Of a DNA stretch of 64,000 bases, positions 55,067 through 62,826 are shown in pieces (within the stretch, counting starts at the first letter, position 1; every line of letters begins with the position of its first letter). The position numbers and the translations under genes were made by a program. This stretch comes from Roseicella frigidaeris. Its GTDB lineage: Bacteria > Pseudomonadota > Alphaproteobacteria > Acetobacterales > Acetobacteraceae. The stretch lies in assembly GCF_003258945.1 (NCBI RefSeq), contig NZ_QLIX01000010.1, positions 62,001 through 126,000 on the forward strand. Direction: 5' to 3'. The notes under the pieces were generated by a model. That model searched no databases. It was not told the origin of the DNA and was given only the letters and a program-made list of their open reading frames with translations.

Positions 55067-55699
55067 TCACGGCGTCTGCACCGCGTCGCCGGCCAGCGCC
55101 CGCTCGAGGAAGAAGAGCCGGTCCTGGCCCCAGAGCCAGAGCTCGCCCCCGGGCGTCGGCAGGAAGAAGGTCGGGCTGCCGAAGACGCCGCGGGCGATCG
55201 CCTCCTCGCGGTTGCGGTCCCATTCGGCGAGCACCGGCGGGCTCTCCTCGGCGGCGACCAGCGCCGCGCCGTCCATCCCCAGCGCATCGGCGATGGCGGC
55301 GCGCTCAGCCGGCAGGGCGATGTCGCGCTCCTCCACCCAGAGCGCGGTGAGGATCGCCTGCGACAGCGCCTGCGCGTCCAGCCCCGCCGCCTGCGCCGCC
55401 ATCACCATCCGGCCCGCCGGGCGCTGGTCGCCCGGCGGGTAGTGGCGCGGGCGGAGGTTGAGCGGCATGCCGAGATGCCGCCGCCAGCGGTCCAACTCCA
55501 GCGCATGGTAGTCCTGCCGCGGCTGCGGCCGGGTGCGCAGCGGGATGCCGCCGGTCTCCGGCACCACGGCGGGGAAGTCGAAGGGCCGCAGCCGCACCCG
55601 GGCGCCGTGCCGCGCCGCCATCTCCCGCAGCCGCGGCGCGGCGAAATACATCCAGGGCGAGGACAGGGTGTAGAAGCACTCGATCACCGTCTCGGCCAT
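55067..55699 (-). CDS. DsbA family / 2-hydroxychromene-2-carboxylate isomerase-like protein
   Basis: Thioredoxin-fold kappa-class GST relative, 210 aa. SSPWMYFAAPRL near residue 14 places Ser where GST-kappa/HCCA isomerases need it, and cis-Pro is in GVFGSPTFFLP. HCCA isomerases act in naphthalene breakdown, but many relatives have other glutathione-linked jobs. ATG 55699; upstream open frame unsupported. It lies just upstream of the D-amino acid dehydrogenase-like gene on the same strand, and divergent from phoD. Confidence 0.83.
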   Translation of the reverse strand: MAETVIECFYTLSSPWMYFAAPRLREMAARHGARVRLRPFDFPAVVPETGGIPLRTRPQPRQDYHALELDRWRRHLGMPLNLRPRHYPPGDQRPAGRMVMAAQAAGLDAQALSQAILTALWVEERDIALPAERAAIADALGMDGAALVAAEESPPVLAEWDRNREEAIARGVFGSPTFFLPTPGGELWLWGQDRLFFLERALAGDAVQTP

Positions 55700-55775
55700 G
55701 CGCTGCGTCCCGTCGCTGTGGGGGGCGAGCATAGAGGCGCGCGCGGCGGGCGGGAATCCGCGGCCCGGGCGGCAG

Positions 55776-55815
55776 CCGTCATCCCGGCGCAACCGAAGCG
55801 TCGCCGAAGCGTCAC
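55776..55815 (+). promoter_or_regulatory. Candidate Pho box upstream of phoD
   Basis: Four 7-mers spaced by 4 bases: CCGTCAT (55776), GCGCAAC (55787), GCGTCGC (55798), GCGTCAC (55809). The 11-bp period is the signature of PhoB operators (consensus CTGTCAT). It ends 45 bases before the phoD ATG. The second 7-mer is a poor match, the others fair. Confidence 0.5.
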
Positions 55816-55860
55816 GCGGCGGCGCTACAGCCCGGCCAGCCAACGCGACAGGAGACGGGC

Positions 55861-57447
55861 ATGAGCACCCTCCGCATCCCCCGGCGCGCCGCCCTCCTCG
55901 GCGCCGCCACCCTCGCCGCCGGTAGCCAGAGCCGACTCGTCTTCGGCCAGGGGAGCGCGCCCGGCGTCATCGCCGCCGAGGCGGCGCGGCCGCGCGCCGA
56001 CTGGGGCGCCGCCACCGGCGACGTCACCGCCGACCGGGCGCTGCTCTGGAGCCGCGCCGACCGCACCGCGCGCATGGTCGTCGAATGGTCGACCGACGAG
56101 GGCCTGCGCAACGCCACGCGGCTGCGCGGCCCCTGGGCGACCGAGGCCACCGACTTCACCGCCCGGCTCGACCTCACCGGCCTGCCCGCCGATGCCGAGA
56201 TCTTCTACCGCGTCAGCTTCGCCGGGCCGGAGGCCGGGGCGCCGCTCTCCGCCCCGGTGCTGGGGCGCTTCCGCACCGCGCCGGCGGCGCGCCGCGATGT
56301 CCGCTTCCTCTGGTCGGGCGACACGGCCGGCCAGGGCTGGGGCATCAACGAGGCCTGGGGCGGCTATCGCTGCTACGAGACCATGCGCAGGACCGGCGCC
56401 GATTTCTTCATCCATTGCGGCGACACGATCTATGCCGACAGCCCGATCCCGGCCGAGATCACGCTGGCCGACGGCACGCTGTGGCGGAACCTGGTGACGC
56501 CGGAGGTGGCGAAGGTCGCCGAGACGCTCGCCGAGTTCCGCGGCCGGCACCGCTACAACCTGATGGACCGGAACCTCCGCGCCTTCCATGCCGAGGTGCC
56601 GCAGCTCTGGATGTGGGACGACCACGAGGTCACCAACAACTGGTCCGACAGCAAGGTCCTGGACGGGCGCTACACGGAGAAGCGCATCGCGCAGTTGCAG
56701 GCGATGGCGACCCGCGCCTTCCTCGACTACGCGCCGATGCGCCCGCATGGCGCGGACGAGCAGGAGCGGATCTACCGCCGGATCGGCTACGGCCCGCATC
56801 TCGACGTCTTCGCCCTCGACATGCGCAGCTATCGCGGGCCGAACGGGCCCAACCGGCAGGAGGCGGCGGGGCCGGAGACCGCCTTCCTCGGCGAGGCCCA
56901 GCTTCGCTGGCTGCTCGCCGGGCTGCGGGAGAGCCGCGCCACCTGGAAGGTGATCGCCGCCGACATGCCGATCGGCTTGCAGGTGCCGGACGGCCAGGAT
57001 GCGGCGGGGCGGCCGATGTTCGAGGCGGTGGCGAATGGCGACGGCCCGGCGCTCGGGCGGGAGATGGAGATCGCCGGGCTGCTCTCGGCGATCAAGGCGG
57101 CGAATCTCAGGAACATCGTCTGGGTCACCGCCGATGTGCACTACACCGCGGCGCATCGCTACGACCCGGCGCGGGCGCGGTACCGCGATTTCGCGCCCTT
57201 CTGGGAGTTCGTCTCCGGCCCGCTGCATGCCGGCGGCTTCGGCCCCAACCCGCCGGACGACACCTTCGGGCTGGAGGTGGTGTGGCAGAAGGCGCCGGAC
57301 GGGCGGATCAACGTCTCGCCGGCCGAGGGCGGGCAGTTCTTCGGCGAGGCGGTGATCGAGGGCCGCAGCGGCGCGCTGACGGTGATGCTGAAGGATATGG
57401 CCGGCGACACGCTGTGGCAGCGGAGCTTCGAGCCGGAGCGGGGATAG
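55861..57447 (+). CDS. phoD: Alkaline phosphatase/phosphodiesterase PhoD
   Basis: Exported phosphodiester/monoester phosphatase that releases phosphate from organic sources, 528 aa. Tat leader with IPRRAALLGAATLAAG. PhoD pattern: TADRALLWSRAD (N-terminal Ig-like domain), CGDTIYADSPIP, WDDHEVTNNWSD, ADMPIG and VWVTADVHYTAAHRY, which supply the Ca/Fe ligands. Expected to be induced by phosphate starvation through PhoB; a candidate Pho box lies just upstream. The stop codon overlaps the AGAGCA palindrome at 57446. Confidence 0.93.
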   Translation: MSTLRIPRRAALLGAATLAAGSQSRLVFGQGSAPGVIAAEAARPRADWGAATGDVTADRALLWSRADRTARMVVEWSTDEGLRNATRLRGPWATEATDFTARLDLTGLPADAEIFYRVSFAGPEAGAPLSAPVLGRFRTAPAARRDVRFLWSGDTAGQGWGINEAWGGYRCYETMRRTGADFFIHCGDTIYADSPIPAEITLADGTLWRNLVTPEVAKVAETLAEFRGRHRYNLMDRNLRAFHAEVPQLWMWDDHEVTNNWSDSKVLDGRYTEKRIAQLQAMATRAFLDYAPMRPHGADEQERIYRRIGYGPHLDVFALDMRSYRGPNGPNRQEAAGPETAFLGEAQLRWLLAGLRESRATWKVIAADMPIGLQVPDGQDAAGRPMFEAVANGDGPALGREMEIAGLLSAIKAANLRNIVWVTADVHYTAAHRYDPARARYRDFAPFWEFVSGPLHAGGFGPNPPDDTFGLEVVWQKAPDGRINVSPAEGGQFFGEAVIEGRSGALTVMLKDMAGDTLWQRSFEPERG

Positions 57448-57494
57448 AGCATCGTCACCCGGTCAGGTAAGCCCACCTGATCGGGATCTGCTCG
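57446..57494. repeat. Extragenic palindrome of the AGAGCA family, second copy
   Basis: Close copy of 30526-30574: core arms around loop AGCC at 57470-57473 with one G-T pair and one mismatch, and outer AGAGCA/TGCTCG arms. Overlaps the phoD stop (57445-57447) and may serve as its terminator. Confidence 0.65.
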
Positions 57495-57500
57495 AGGAGA

Positions 57501-57950
57501 TCAGCCAGGGCGCCGATGCACGGAACGCGGATTCGCGGCCAGGTAGCTTGCGAAATCCGCCGCCACCGCGGCGAACAGCCTCGGCGGGATCAGCCCATAC
57601 TCGAACGATCCATCCGAACCCGGCACCGGCTCGAGATCGAAGGGCCAGTCATCCTCGACCGCATAGGAGGTGTAGAGATACGAGGCCTGATGGGTGAGCC
57701 CCAGATGCCGGGCGACGCGCGGCGGGATCGGGATGGCCTGCTCGCCGGCACGGGGCGCGACATGCGAGATCGGCAGATAGGTCACGCGCGTGACCAGCCG
57801 GCCGCCGGCGGCGGGTTCCCGCACCGCCTCCAGATCGACCACGAGGCAGGGCCGGCTCTTCCCGGCATCGGGCGGGGCGCGGCGACCGGCCCCCGCCCAG
57901 ACGAAGCCGTAGTGGACAACCAGGCCGAGCACCGGCTCCGGCAGCGGCAA
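57501..57950 (-). CDS. PemK-like toxin candidate
   Basis: 149 aa. The early GLVVHYGFVWAGAGR and GKSRPCLVVDLEA segments look like the SH3-like barrel of PemK/MazF growth inhibitors, where the loop before RPxLVV holds the RNA-cleaving Arg; the rest is divergent and longer than the usual 110 aa. The start is TTG 57950 with GTGAGGC before it. It begins 4 bases after the Phd-like antitoxin stop, the usual antitoxin-first order. The toxin reading rests on context plus this short motif. Confidence 0.6.
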   Translation of the reverse strand: MPLPEPVLGLVVHYGFVWAGAGRRAPPDAGKSRPCLVVDLEAVREPAAGGRLVTRVTYLPISHVAPRAGEQAIPIPPRVARHLGLTHQASYLYTSYAVEDDWPFDLEPVPGSDGSFEYGLIPPRLFAAVAADFASYLAANPRSVHRRPG

Positions 57951-57954
57951 AGCC

Positions 57955-58212
57955 TCACTCGTCCATCAGCGCGTCGAGATCGGCATGCTCCGGCGCCATG
58001 CGGTTGCCGGCGATCCGTTCGATCCTGGCGTCGGGCATCTCCTCGCGCAGGAACGCCAGCCGCCGGTTCGTGCGGAGCAGGGCATAGTCCTCGACCGACA
58101 TCACGACCAGCTCGGGCCGGCCGTGATAGGTGACCTCAACCGGCGCGCGCCGGGCCTCCGCCCGCACATACCCGCTGGCCTTCTGCAGCCGCTCGCCCGT
58201 GACGGTGACCAT
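57955..58212 (-). CDS. Phd/YefM-type antitoxin
   Basis: 85 aa. N-terminal DNA-binding part resembles Phd/YefM: VTGERLQKASGYVRAEARRAPVEVTYHGRPELVVMSVEDYALL. The C-terminus is acidic and likely the toxin-binding part. ATG 58212 has GGAGA 5 bases upstream; ATG 58224, four codons earlier, is embedded in the operator palindrome and is less likely. The Shine-Dalgarno lies inside the palindrome, so bound repressor or a folded transcript would both reduce translation. Confidence 0.8.
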   Translation of the reverse strand: MVTVTGERLQKASGYVRAEARRAPVEVTYHGRPELVVMSVEDYALLRTNRRLAFLREEMPDARIERIAGNRMAPEHADLDALMDE

Positions 58213-58217
58213 CGCGG

Positions 58218-58245
58218 TCTCCATAGTCTACGTAGATTATGGAGA
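58218..58245. promoter_or_regulatory. 28-bp near-perfect palindrome, toxin-antitoxin operator
   Basis: Starts TCTCCATAGTCTAC and mirrors to GTAGATTATGGAGA; only the pair 58226/58237 fails to match. Centred between 58231 and 58232, much more AT-rich than its surroundings. It overlaps the antitoxin ribosome site, which fits autoregulation by a Phd/YefM-type antitoxin. Confidence 0.75.
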
Positions 58246-58356
58246 ATTCCGCGCCAAGCATCAAGCCCTGCGCCACGCCCAGGGCCGGGGCGAGGCGCCA
58301 TCAACCACACGGTCGCCGCCCGCCCCCTGCCGCGGCGCGCAACGACGCCGTGGGGC

Positions 58357-59895
58357 TCACACCACCCTGAGCGCCCGCCGCCGCCCGCGCGGCCCCGCCG
58401 CCGGCAGGTCGAGCGGCAGCAGCGGCGCCACCTGCGCCGCATGCCCCACCGCATCGCCGAGGCAATCCGCCTCCTCCGGCTGCGGCAGGTCGTGCCGGCC
58501 GAGATAGTCCAGCGCCAGGCGCCGGAAGGCCCAGTCCAGCACCGAGGTGGCGCGCGGGATCGCCGGGTCGCCCTCCACCGCCCCGGCCGGGCCGAAGCGG
58601 GTATAGGCGAAGGCCTCGACATATTCGGCGAGCGGCACGCCGCCCTGCAGGCCGAGCGAGACGGAATGCGCGAAGGCCTCCATCAGGCTGCGGAAGGCCG
58701 CCCCCTCCTTCGACAGGGTGAAGGCGATCTCGAGCAGCCGCCCGGCCGCGTCCTCGGTGGTGCGCAGCGTCACCCGATGGCCGCCGACCGTCACATGCAT
58801 CACCGTGCCGGCATGCCGGCGGATCGCCGGGGCGGGCCGCGGCGCCGGCCGCGCCGGGGCCGGCAGCGCCACCGGGGCGGGCGGCGGCGCGTGCAGGAAG
58901 GGCGCGACCGCGGCGCGCATCGCGGCGCGGCCGGTCTCCGGCACCGGGCCGAGCAGCGCCGCGGCGCGGGCGCCGGCCCGGAGCGCCGCCCGGGTCGGCC
59001 ATTCCACCGGCTGGCCCGCCGCGTCGAGCGTGCTGCGGCTCGGCCCGGCGGCGGGGGCGATGCCGCCGGTCTCGGCGCCGAGCAGCGCCTCCACCGCATC
59101 CGGCGGCGCGAGGGCAAGCAGCGCCGCATGGCGCAGCCCCGCCATGCCGGCGGCGGCATCGAGTGCGGCGCGGGCCGCGGCGGCGAGGCCGGGCACCACC
59201 GTCGCCTCGGGCGGCGCCGGCCAGTCGAGCGCAACCGGCGCCCGCGCCCCGGCGCACGCCGCGAGCCGGCCCGACTCGGCGGCAGCGGCGCCCCGGGTGA
59301 GGGCGGCGATGGCGGCGGCGACGGCGCGCGCCTCGGGCTGGTCATAGGCGAGGCCGAGCCCCGCCAGCAGCCCGGCGAGGTCGGCGAAGCCGAGCCGCAA
59401 CCGCTCCGCCGCGCCGCCCGAGAGCGACTCGAGGGCGCGCACCGCGAGGGCGCAGGCCTCGGCATAGGCGGCGGCGGCGAAGCCCCCCTCGGGCTCGAGG
59501 AAGGCCGGCAGGTTCAGCACGAAGCGCGGCGGCGCGGCCCGGCCCGCCCCTGTCCCCGCCCCCGCCTGAGGGGCGTCCCGCCAGGCCTCGATCCCCGGCG
59601 CGCCGCGGCGCCGCAGCAGGAGGTCGCGGAGCCCCGCCTGCAACGCCGCCGCGCCGGCGGCATCGAGCAGCCCGGCGCGGCGGCCGCGCTGCGCGGCGCG
59701 GGCGATCCAGGCCTCGGCGGCGCGCGGCAGGCTGACGGGCCCCTCCCCCGGGGCCAGGGCGGCAAGGGCGGCGGCGGCCTCCGGCTCCCAGTCCGCGGGC
59801 AGCGCCACCGGCCGCGGCGCGGCATCGGGATCCGCCCCCGCCCAGAGGCGCCGCAGCGCCACCCCGTCCCACAGCCTGCCCTGGATGCGTGCCAT
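58357..59895 (-). CDS. Degenerate class II ribonucleotide reductase-like protein with TSCPD domain
   Basis: 512 aa. The C-terminal third matches the TSCPD region of vitamin B12-dependent RNR: VTVGGHRVTLRTTEDAAGRLLEI, LSKEGAAFRSLMEAFAHSVSLGLQGGVPLAEYVEAF, TSVLDWAFRRLALDYLGRHDL. The middle keeps shadows of the RNR barrel (FVLNLPAFLEPEGGF, LRLGFADLAGLLAGLGLAYDQPEARAV), but I see none of the catalytic cysteines, no cysteine pair at the C-terminus, and the protein is roughly half normal length. It is best read as an inactive paralogue, perhaps regulatory. ATG 59895. Confidence 0.78.
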   Translation of the reverse strand: MARIQGRLWDGVALRRLWAGADPDAAPRPVALPADWEPEAAAALAALAPGEGPVSLPRAAEAWIARAAQRGRRAGLLDAAGAAALQAGLRDLLLRRRGAPGIEAWRDAPQAGAGTGAGRAAPPRFVLNLPAFLEPEGGFAAAAYAEACALAVRALESLSGGAAERLRLGFADLAGLLAGLGLAYDQPEARAVAAAIAALTRGAAAAESGRLAACAGARAPVALDWPAPPEATVVPGLAAAARAALDAAAGMAGLRHAALLALAPPDAVEALLGAETGGIAPAAGPSRSTLDAAGQPVEWPTRAALRAGARAAALLGPVPETGRAAMRAAVAPFLHAPPPAPVALPAPARPAPRPAPAIRRHAGTVMHVTVGGHRVTLRTTEDAAGRLLEIAFTLSKEGAAFRSLMEAFAHSVSLGLQGGVPLAEYVEAFAYTRFGPAGAVEGDPAIPRATSVLDWAFRRLALDYLGRHDLPQPEEADCLGDAVGHAAQVAPLLPLDLPAAGPRGRRRALRVV

Positions 59896-60080
59896 GGCCG
59901 GATGCTAGGGCGGTCGCCGCCCCGGCGGAAGCCATATTTTGTGAGTCGCCGCCATCCCGCCCCCTAGATGCGGTAGGCCGCGGGGCGGCGCCGCCGGCTT
60001 TGCGCCACCCCTGCCGCTGTGCGATGGTGCGCCCGACCGAAGACCCCAATTGAGCACCCTCGAGGAGCCTTACCGGACCC

Positions 60081-60440
60081 ATGTCCTTCCTGCTTCGCCT
60101 GACCTCGCCGTTGCGTGGGCGCAAGGTCGGCACCGACCGCTTCGGCAACGTCTATTACGAGGGCCGCACCAACCAGCCGATCTACGACCGGCCGCGGCGC
60201 TGGGCGGTCTATGCCGATGGCGGGCGCGAGCCGACGGTGGTGCCGCCGGAATGGCATGCCTGGCTGCACCACACCGTCCCGGCGCCGCTGCCCGAAACCA
60301 AGCGTTACTTCTGGCAGCAGGAGCATCGGCCGAACCTGACCGGCACCCCGCACGCTTATCGTCCGGCCGGGCACGACTATGTGGGCGGCACCCGCCGCGT
60401 CACCGGCGGCGATTACGAGGCCTGGACACCCGGTTCGTGA
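60081..60440 (+). CDS. NDUFA12-family NADH:ubiquinone oxidoreductase accessory subunit
   Basis: 119 aa, complex I accessory subunit of mitochondria-related alphaproteobacteria. Pattern: VGTDRFGNVYYEGR, RRWAVYADGGREPTVVPPEWHAWLHH, and KRYFWQQEHRPNLTGTPHAYRP. GAGGAG precedes ATG 60081. Linked to mlaD and DUF2155 genes, as seen in relatives. The nuo operon itself is not in the window. Confidence 0.93.
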   Translation: MSFLLRLTSPLRGRKVGTDRFGNVYYEGRTNQPIYDRPRRWAVYADGGREPTVVPPEWHAWLHHTVPAPLPETKRYFWQQEHRPNLTGTPHAYRPAGHDYVGGTRRVTGGDYEAWTPGS

Positions 60441-60465
60441 CGCGGGTGGGCGGAATCAGACAGGC

Positions 60466-60975
60466 ATGAAGGGACGCAGTTTCGCCGAGATCGGGGCCGG
60501 CGCCGCCGTGCTCGCCGTCGCGGCGGTTTTCCTCGTCTATGCGGTGCTGCACAGCGGCCGCGGCGCGGTCGGCGGCGACGGCATGGTGCTGCGGGCGAGC
60601 TTCGACCGCATCGACGGGCTGGCCAACGGCGCCGATGTGCGCATCGCCGGCGTCAAGGTCGGCAGCGTGACCGACAGCCGCATCGACCCGCGCAGCTTCG
60701 CGGCCGACCTGACGATGCGGGTGGACCGGACGCTGCAATTGCCGGTCGACACCTCGGCCGAGGTCACCTCGGAGGGGCTGCTCGGCGGCAAGTACATCTC
60801 GCTGGTGCCGGGCGGCAGCGACAAGCTGCTCGCCGATGGCGGCAAGATCACCGAGACCCAGGGCTCGGTGAGCCTCGAATCCCTGCTCGGCCGCTTCATC
60901 TTCTCGGTCACCCAGATGAACGCCAACGCCCAGGGGCAGCAGGGGCAGTCCCATGGCGGCGGGGCGCCGCGGTGA
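60466..60975 (+). CDS. mlaD: Outer membrane lipid asymmetry protein MlaD
   Basis: Inner-membrane-anchored MCE-domain protein, 169 aa, the substrate-binding part of the Mla retrograde phospholipid pathway. One membrane span near residues 8-26 (FAEIGAGAAVLAVAAVFLVYAV), then the MCE domain: VLRASFDRIDGLANGADVRIAGVKVGSV and SEGLLGGKYISLVPGG. ATG 60466 is used; the longer frame overlaps NDUFA12. mlaE and mlaF are not adjacent. Confidence 0.92.
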   Translation: MKGRSFAEIGAGAAVLAVAAVFLVYAVLHSGRGAVGGDGMVLRASFDRIDGLANGADVRIAGVKVGSVTDSRIDPRSFAADLTMRVDRTLQLPVDTSAEVTSEGLLGGKYISLVPGGSDKLLADGGKITETQGSVSLESLLGRFIFSVTQMNANAQGQQGQSHGGGAPR

Positions 60976-61190
60976 GCCTCGAGCCGCCCGAGGCCTGGCC
61001 GGACGCGGCGGGCGCGCCTCTCTCCTGCCGGGAGAAGCTGAAGGTGCTCGCCGAGAACCACCGCGAGCTGGCGCAGGTGATGCGCGACGCCTTCGAGGAC
61101 GCGGTGCTGATGGGCGTCGACGAGGCGGCGATGCGCCGCATCCTCGGCGCCATGGTCGAGGCGCTGCCGAGCCCGAAGCGGCGGTCCTGA
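60972..61190 (+). CDS. Small helical hypothetical protein
   Basis: 72 aa. GTG 60972 overlaps the mlaD stop (GTGA) and it ends one base before the DUF2155 start, so it is translated within the cluster. Helical with LSCREKLKVLAENHRELAQVMRDAFEDAVLMGVDEAAMRRIL, no signal or membrane segment. Not recognised. Confidence 0.65.
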   Translation: MSLEPPEAWPDAAGAPLSCREKLKVLAENHRELAQVMRDAFEDAVLMGVDEAAMRRILGAMVEALPSPKRRS

Positions 61191-61191
61191 G

Positions 61192-61563
61192 ATGGCGCCG
61201 CGTCTCTGGCTGGCCGCCGTCGCGGCGGCGCTGCTGCTCGGCGCCGCCCGGCCCGCCGCGGCCCAGGGCTGGGAGCCGAAGCGCGCCGCGCAGCTGCAGC
61301 TGCTCGACAAGGTGACGGCGCGCGTCACCGTGCTCAAGGCCCGGGTCGGCGAGCCGGCGCAGTTCGGCACGCTCACCATCGATGTCCGCGCCTGCAACGC
61401 CCGCCCCGTGGGCGAGGTGCCGGATGCCGCCGCCTGGATGGAGATCACCGACAGCCTGCGCGGCAACGCCGCCGTCTTCCGCGGCTGGATGTTCGCCAAC
61501 GCCCCGGGCGTCAGCATGCTCGAGCACCCGGTCTACGACCTGCGGATCCTCGACTGCCAGTGA
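61192..61563 (+). CDS. DUF2155 domain-containing secreted protein
   Basis: 123 aa. Signal MAPRLWLAAVAAALLLGAARPAAA. DUF2155 pattern: LQLLDKVTARVTVLKARVGEPAQFGTLTIDVRACNARPV and VFRGWMFANAPGVSMLEHPVYDLRILDC. A periplasmic protein of unknown function that is usually linked to NDUFA12 in alphaproteobacteria, as here. Confidence 0.9.
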   Translation: MAPRLWLAAVAAALLLGAARPAAAQGWEPKRAAQLQLLDKVTARVTVLKARVGEPAQFGTLTIDVRACNARPVGEVPDAAAWMEITDSLRGNAAVFRGWMFANAPGVSMLEHPVYDLRILDCQ

Positions 61564-61573
61564 GGCGGCGCGG

Positions 61574-62551
61574 ATGACCGCGGCGGACCCGCCCGCGCAC
61601 CATGCCGGGCGCGGCTTCCGCAACCCGCATGATCCGACCCTGCGCAGCCTGCGCGACGTCTGGCGCTGGCGCCGCACCGCCCGGCCGGCGCCCTGGCCGG
61701 CCTGGATCGAGGACCCGCCGCAGCCGCCGCCCGCGCGGCTCGGGCCGGGCGAGATCGGCGCCACCTTCATCGGCCATGCCAGCTTCTTCCTGCAGATCGG
61801 CGGGCGCTGCCTGCTGACCGACCCGATCTGGTCGATGCGCGCCAGCCCGCTGGCCTTCGCCGGGCCGCGCCGGGTGCGGGCGCCGGGCCAGCCGCTCGCC
61901 GCCCTGCCCGGCTGCGACCTGCTGCTGGTGAGCCACAACCACTACGACCATCTCGACCTGCCGACCCTGCGGCAGATCCGCCGCCGCTGGGCGCCGCCGG
62001 CGGTGACCGGGCTCGGCAATGCCCGCCACCTGGCCAAGGCCGGGATCCGCGGCGCGCGCGAGCTCGACTGGTGGGAGGCGACGGAGGTCGCCGGGCTGCG
62101 CGTCACCTACGTGCCGGCGCAGCATTTCTCCGCCCGCACCCCCTGGGACCGCAACCGCAGCCTCTGGGGCGGCTTCGTCGTCGAGACGCTCGCGGGCCCC
62201 GCCGCCTGCGTCTATGTCGCCGGCGACAGCGGCTGGTGCCCGCATTTCGCCGAGATCGGCCGGCGCTTCCCGCGCATCGACCTCGCCCTGCTGCCGATCG
62301 GCGCCTATGCGCCGCGCGACTTCATGCGCACCCAGCACATGGACCCGGAGGAGGCGGTGCAGGCGCATCGCGCCCTCGGCGCGCGGCAGAGCCTCGGCAT
62401 GCATTTCGGCACCTTCGCCGGGCTGACCGACGAGCCGATCGCGGAGCCGGAGGCGCGGCTCGCGGCGGCGCTGGCGGCGGCCGGCCGGCCGGCGGCGGAA
62501 TTCACGACGCTGCCCTTCGGCGCGACGCTGGTGCGGCCGGCGGGGGCGTGA
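61574..62551 (+). CDS. MBL fold metallo-hydrolase (NAPE-PLD-like)
   Basis: 325 aa. Beta-lactamase_2-type fold: FIGHASFFLQIGGRCLLTDPIWSMRASPLAFAGPRRV, metal motif SHNHYDHLD, then GDSGWCPHFAEIG and MHFGTFAG. The RNRSLWGGF and QHFSARTPWDRN segments are those of bacterial NAPE-phospholipase D-like proteins. Likely hydrolyses a phosphodiester lipid, unproven. ATG 61574 is 10 bases after the DUF2155 stop. Confidence 0.87.
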   Translation: MTAADPPAHHAGRGFRNPHDPTLRSLRDVWRWRRTARPAPWPAWIEDPPQPPPARLGPGEIGATFIGHASFFLQIGGRCLLTDPIWSMRASPLAFAGPRRVRAPGQPLAALPGCDLLLVSHNHYDHLDLPTLRQIRRRWAPPAVTGLGNARHLAKAGIRGARELDWWEATEVAGLRVTYVPAQHFSARTPWDRNRSLWGGFVVETLAGPAACVYVAGDSGWCPHFAEIGRRFPRIDLALLPIGAYAPRDFMRTQHMDPEEAVQAHRALGARQSLGMHFGTFAGLTDEPIAEPEARLAAALAAAGRPAAEFTTLPFGATLVRPAGA

Positions 62552-62826
62552 GGGCCGGCCCAGCGGACGGACCATCGGGCTGACCAGCGGGCCGACCATC
62601 GGGCTGACCGGGCGTCACGCGCTCGTCATCGCCCCGCCGCGCGGCGGCCGGTGCCGCGCCGCCGCCGGCCCGGCAGTCTCGCCCGATGCTCCCCGGCTGG
62701 CGGCCCTCCGACTGGTGGCGTCTCTGGTTCTGGTGGTGGCCGATGGGCGGCTGGCGGCCGGTGCGGCCCTTCGCCGCCCGGCCGCTCGCCGGAGGCGGCC
62801 CTTGCCCTGCGCCCGCTGCACCGCAC

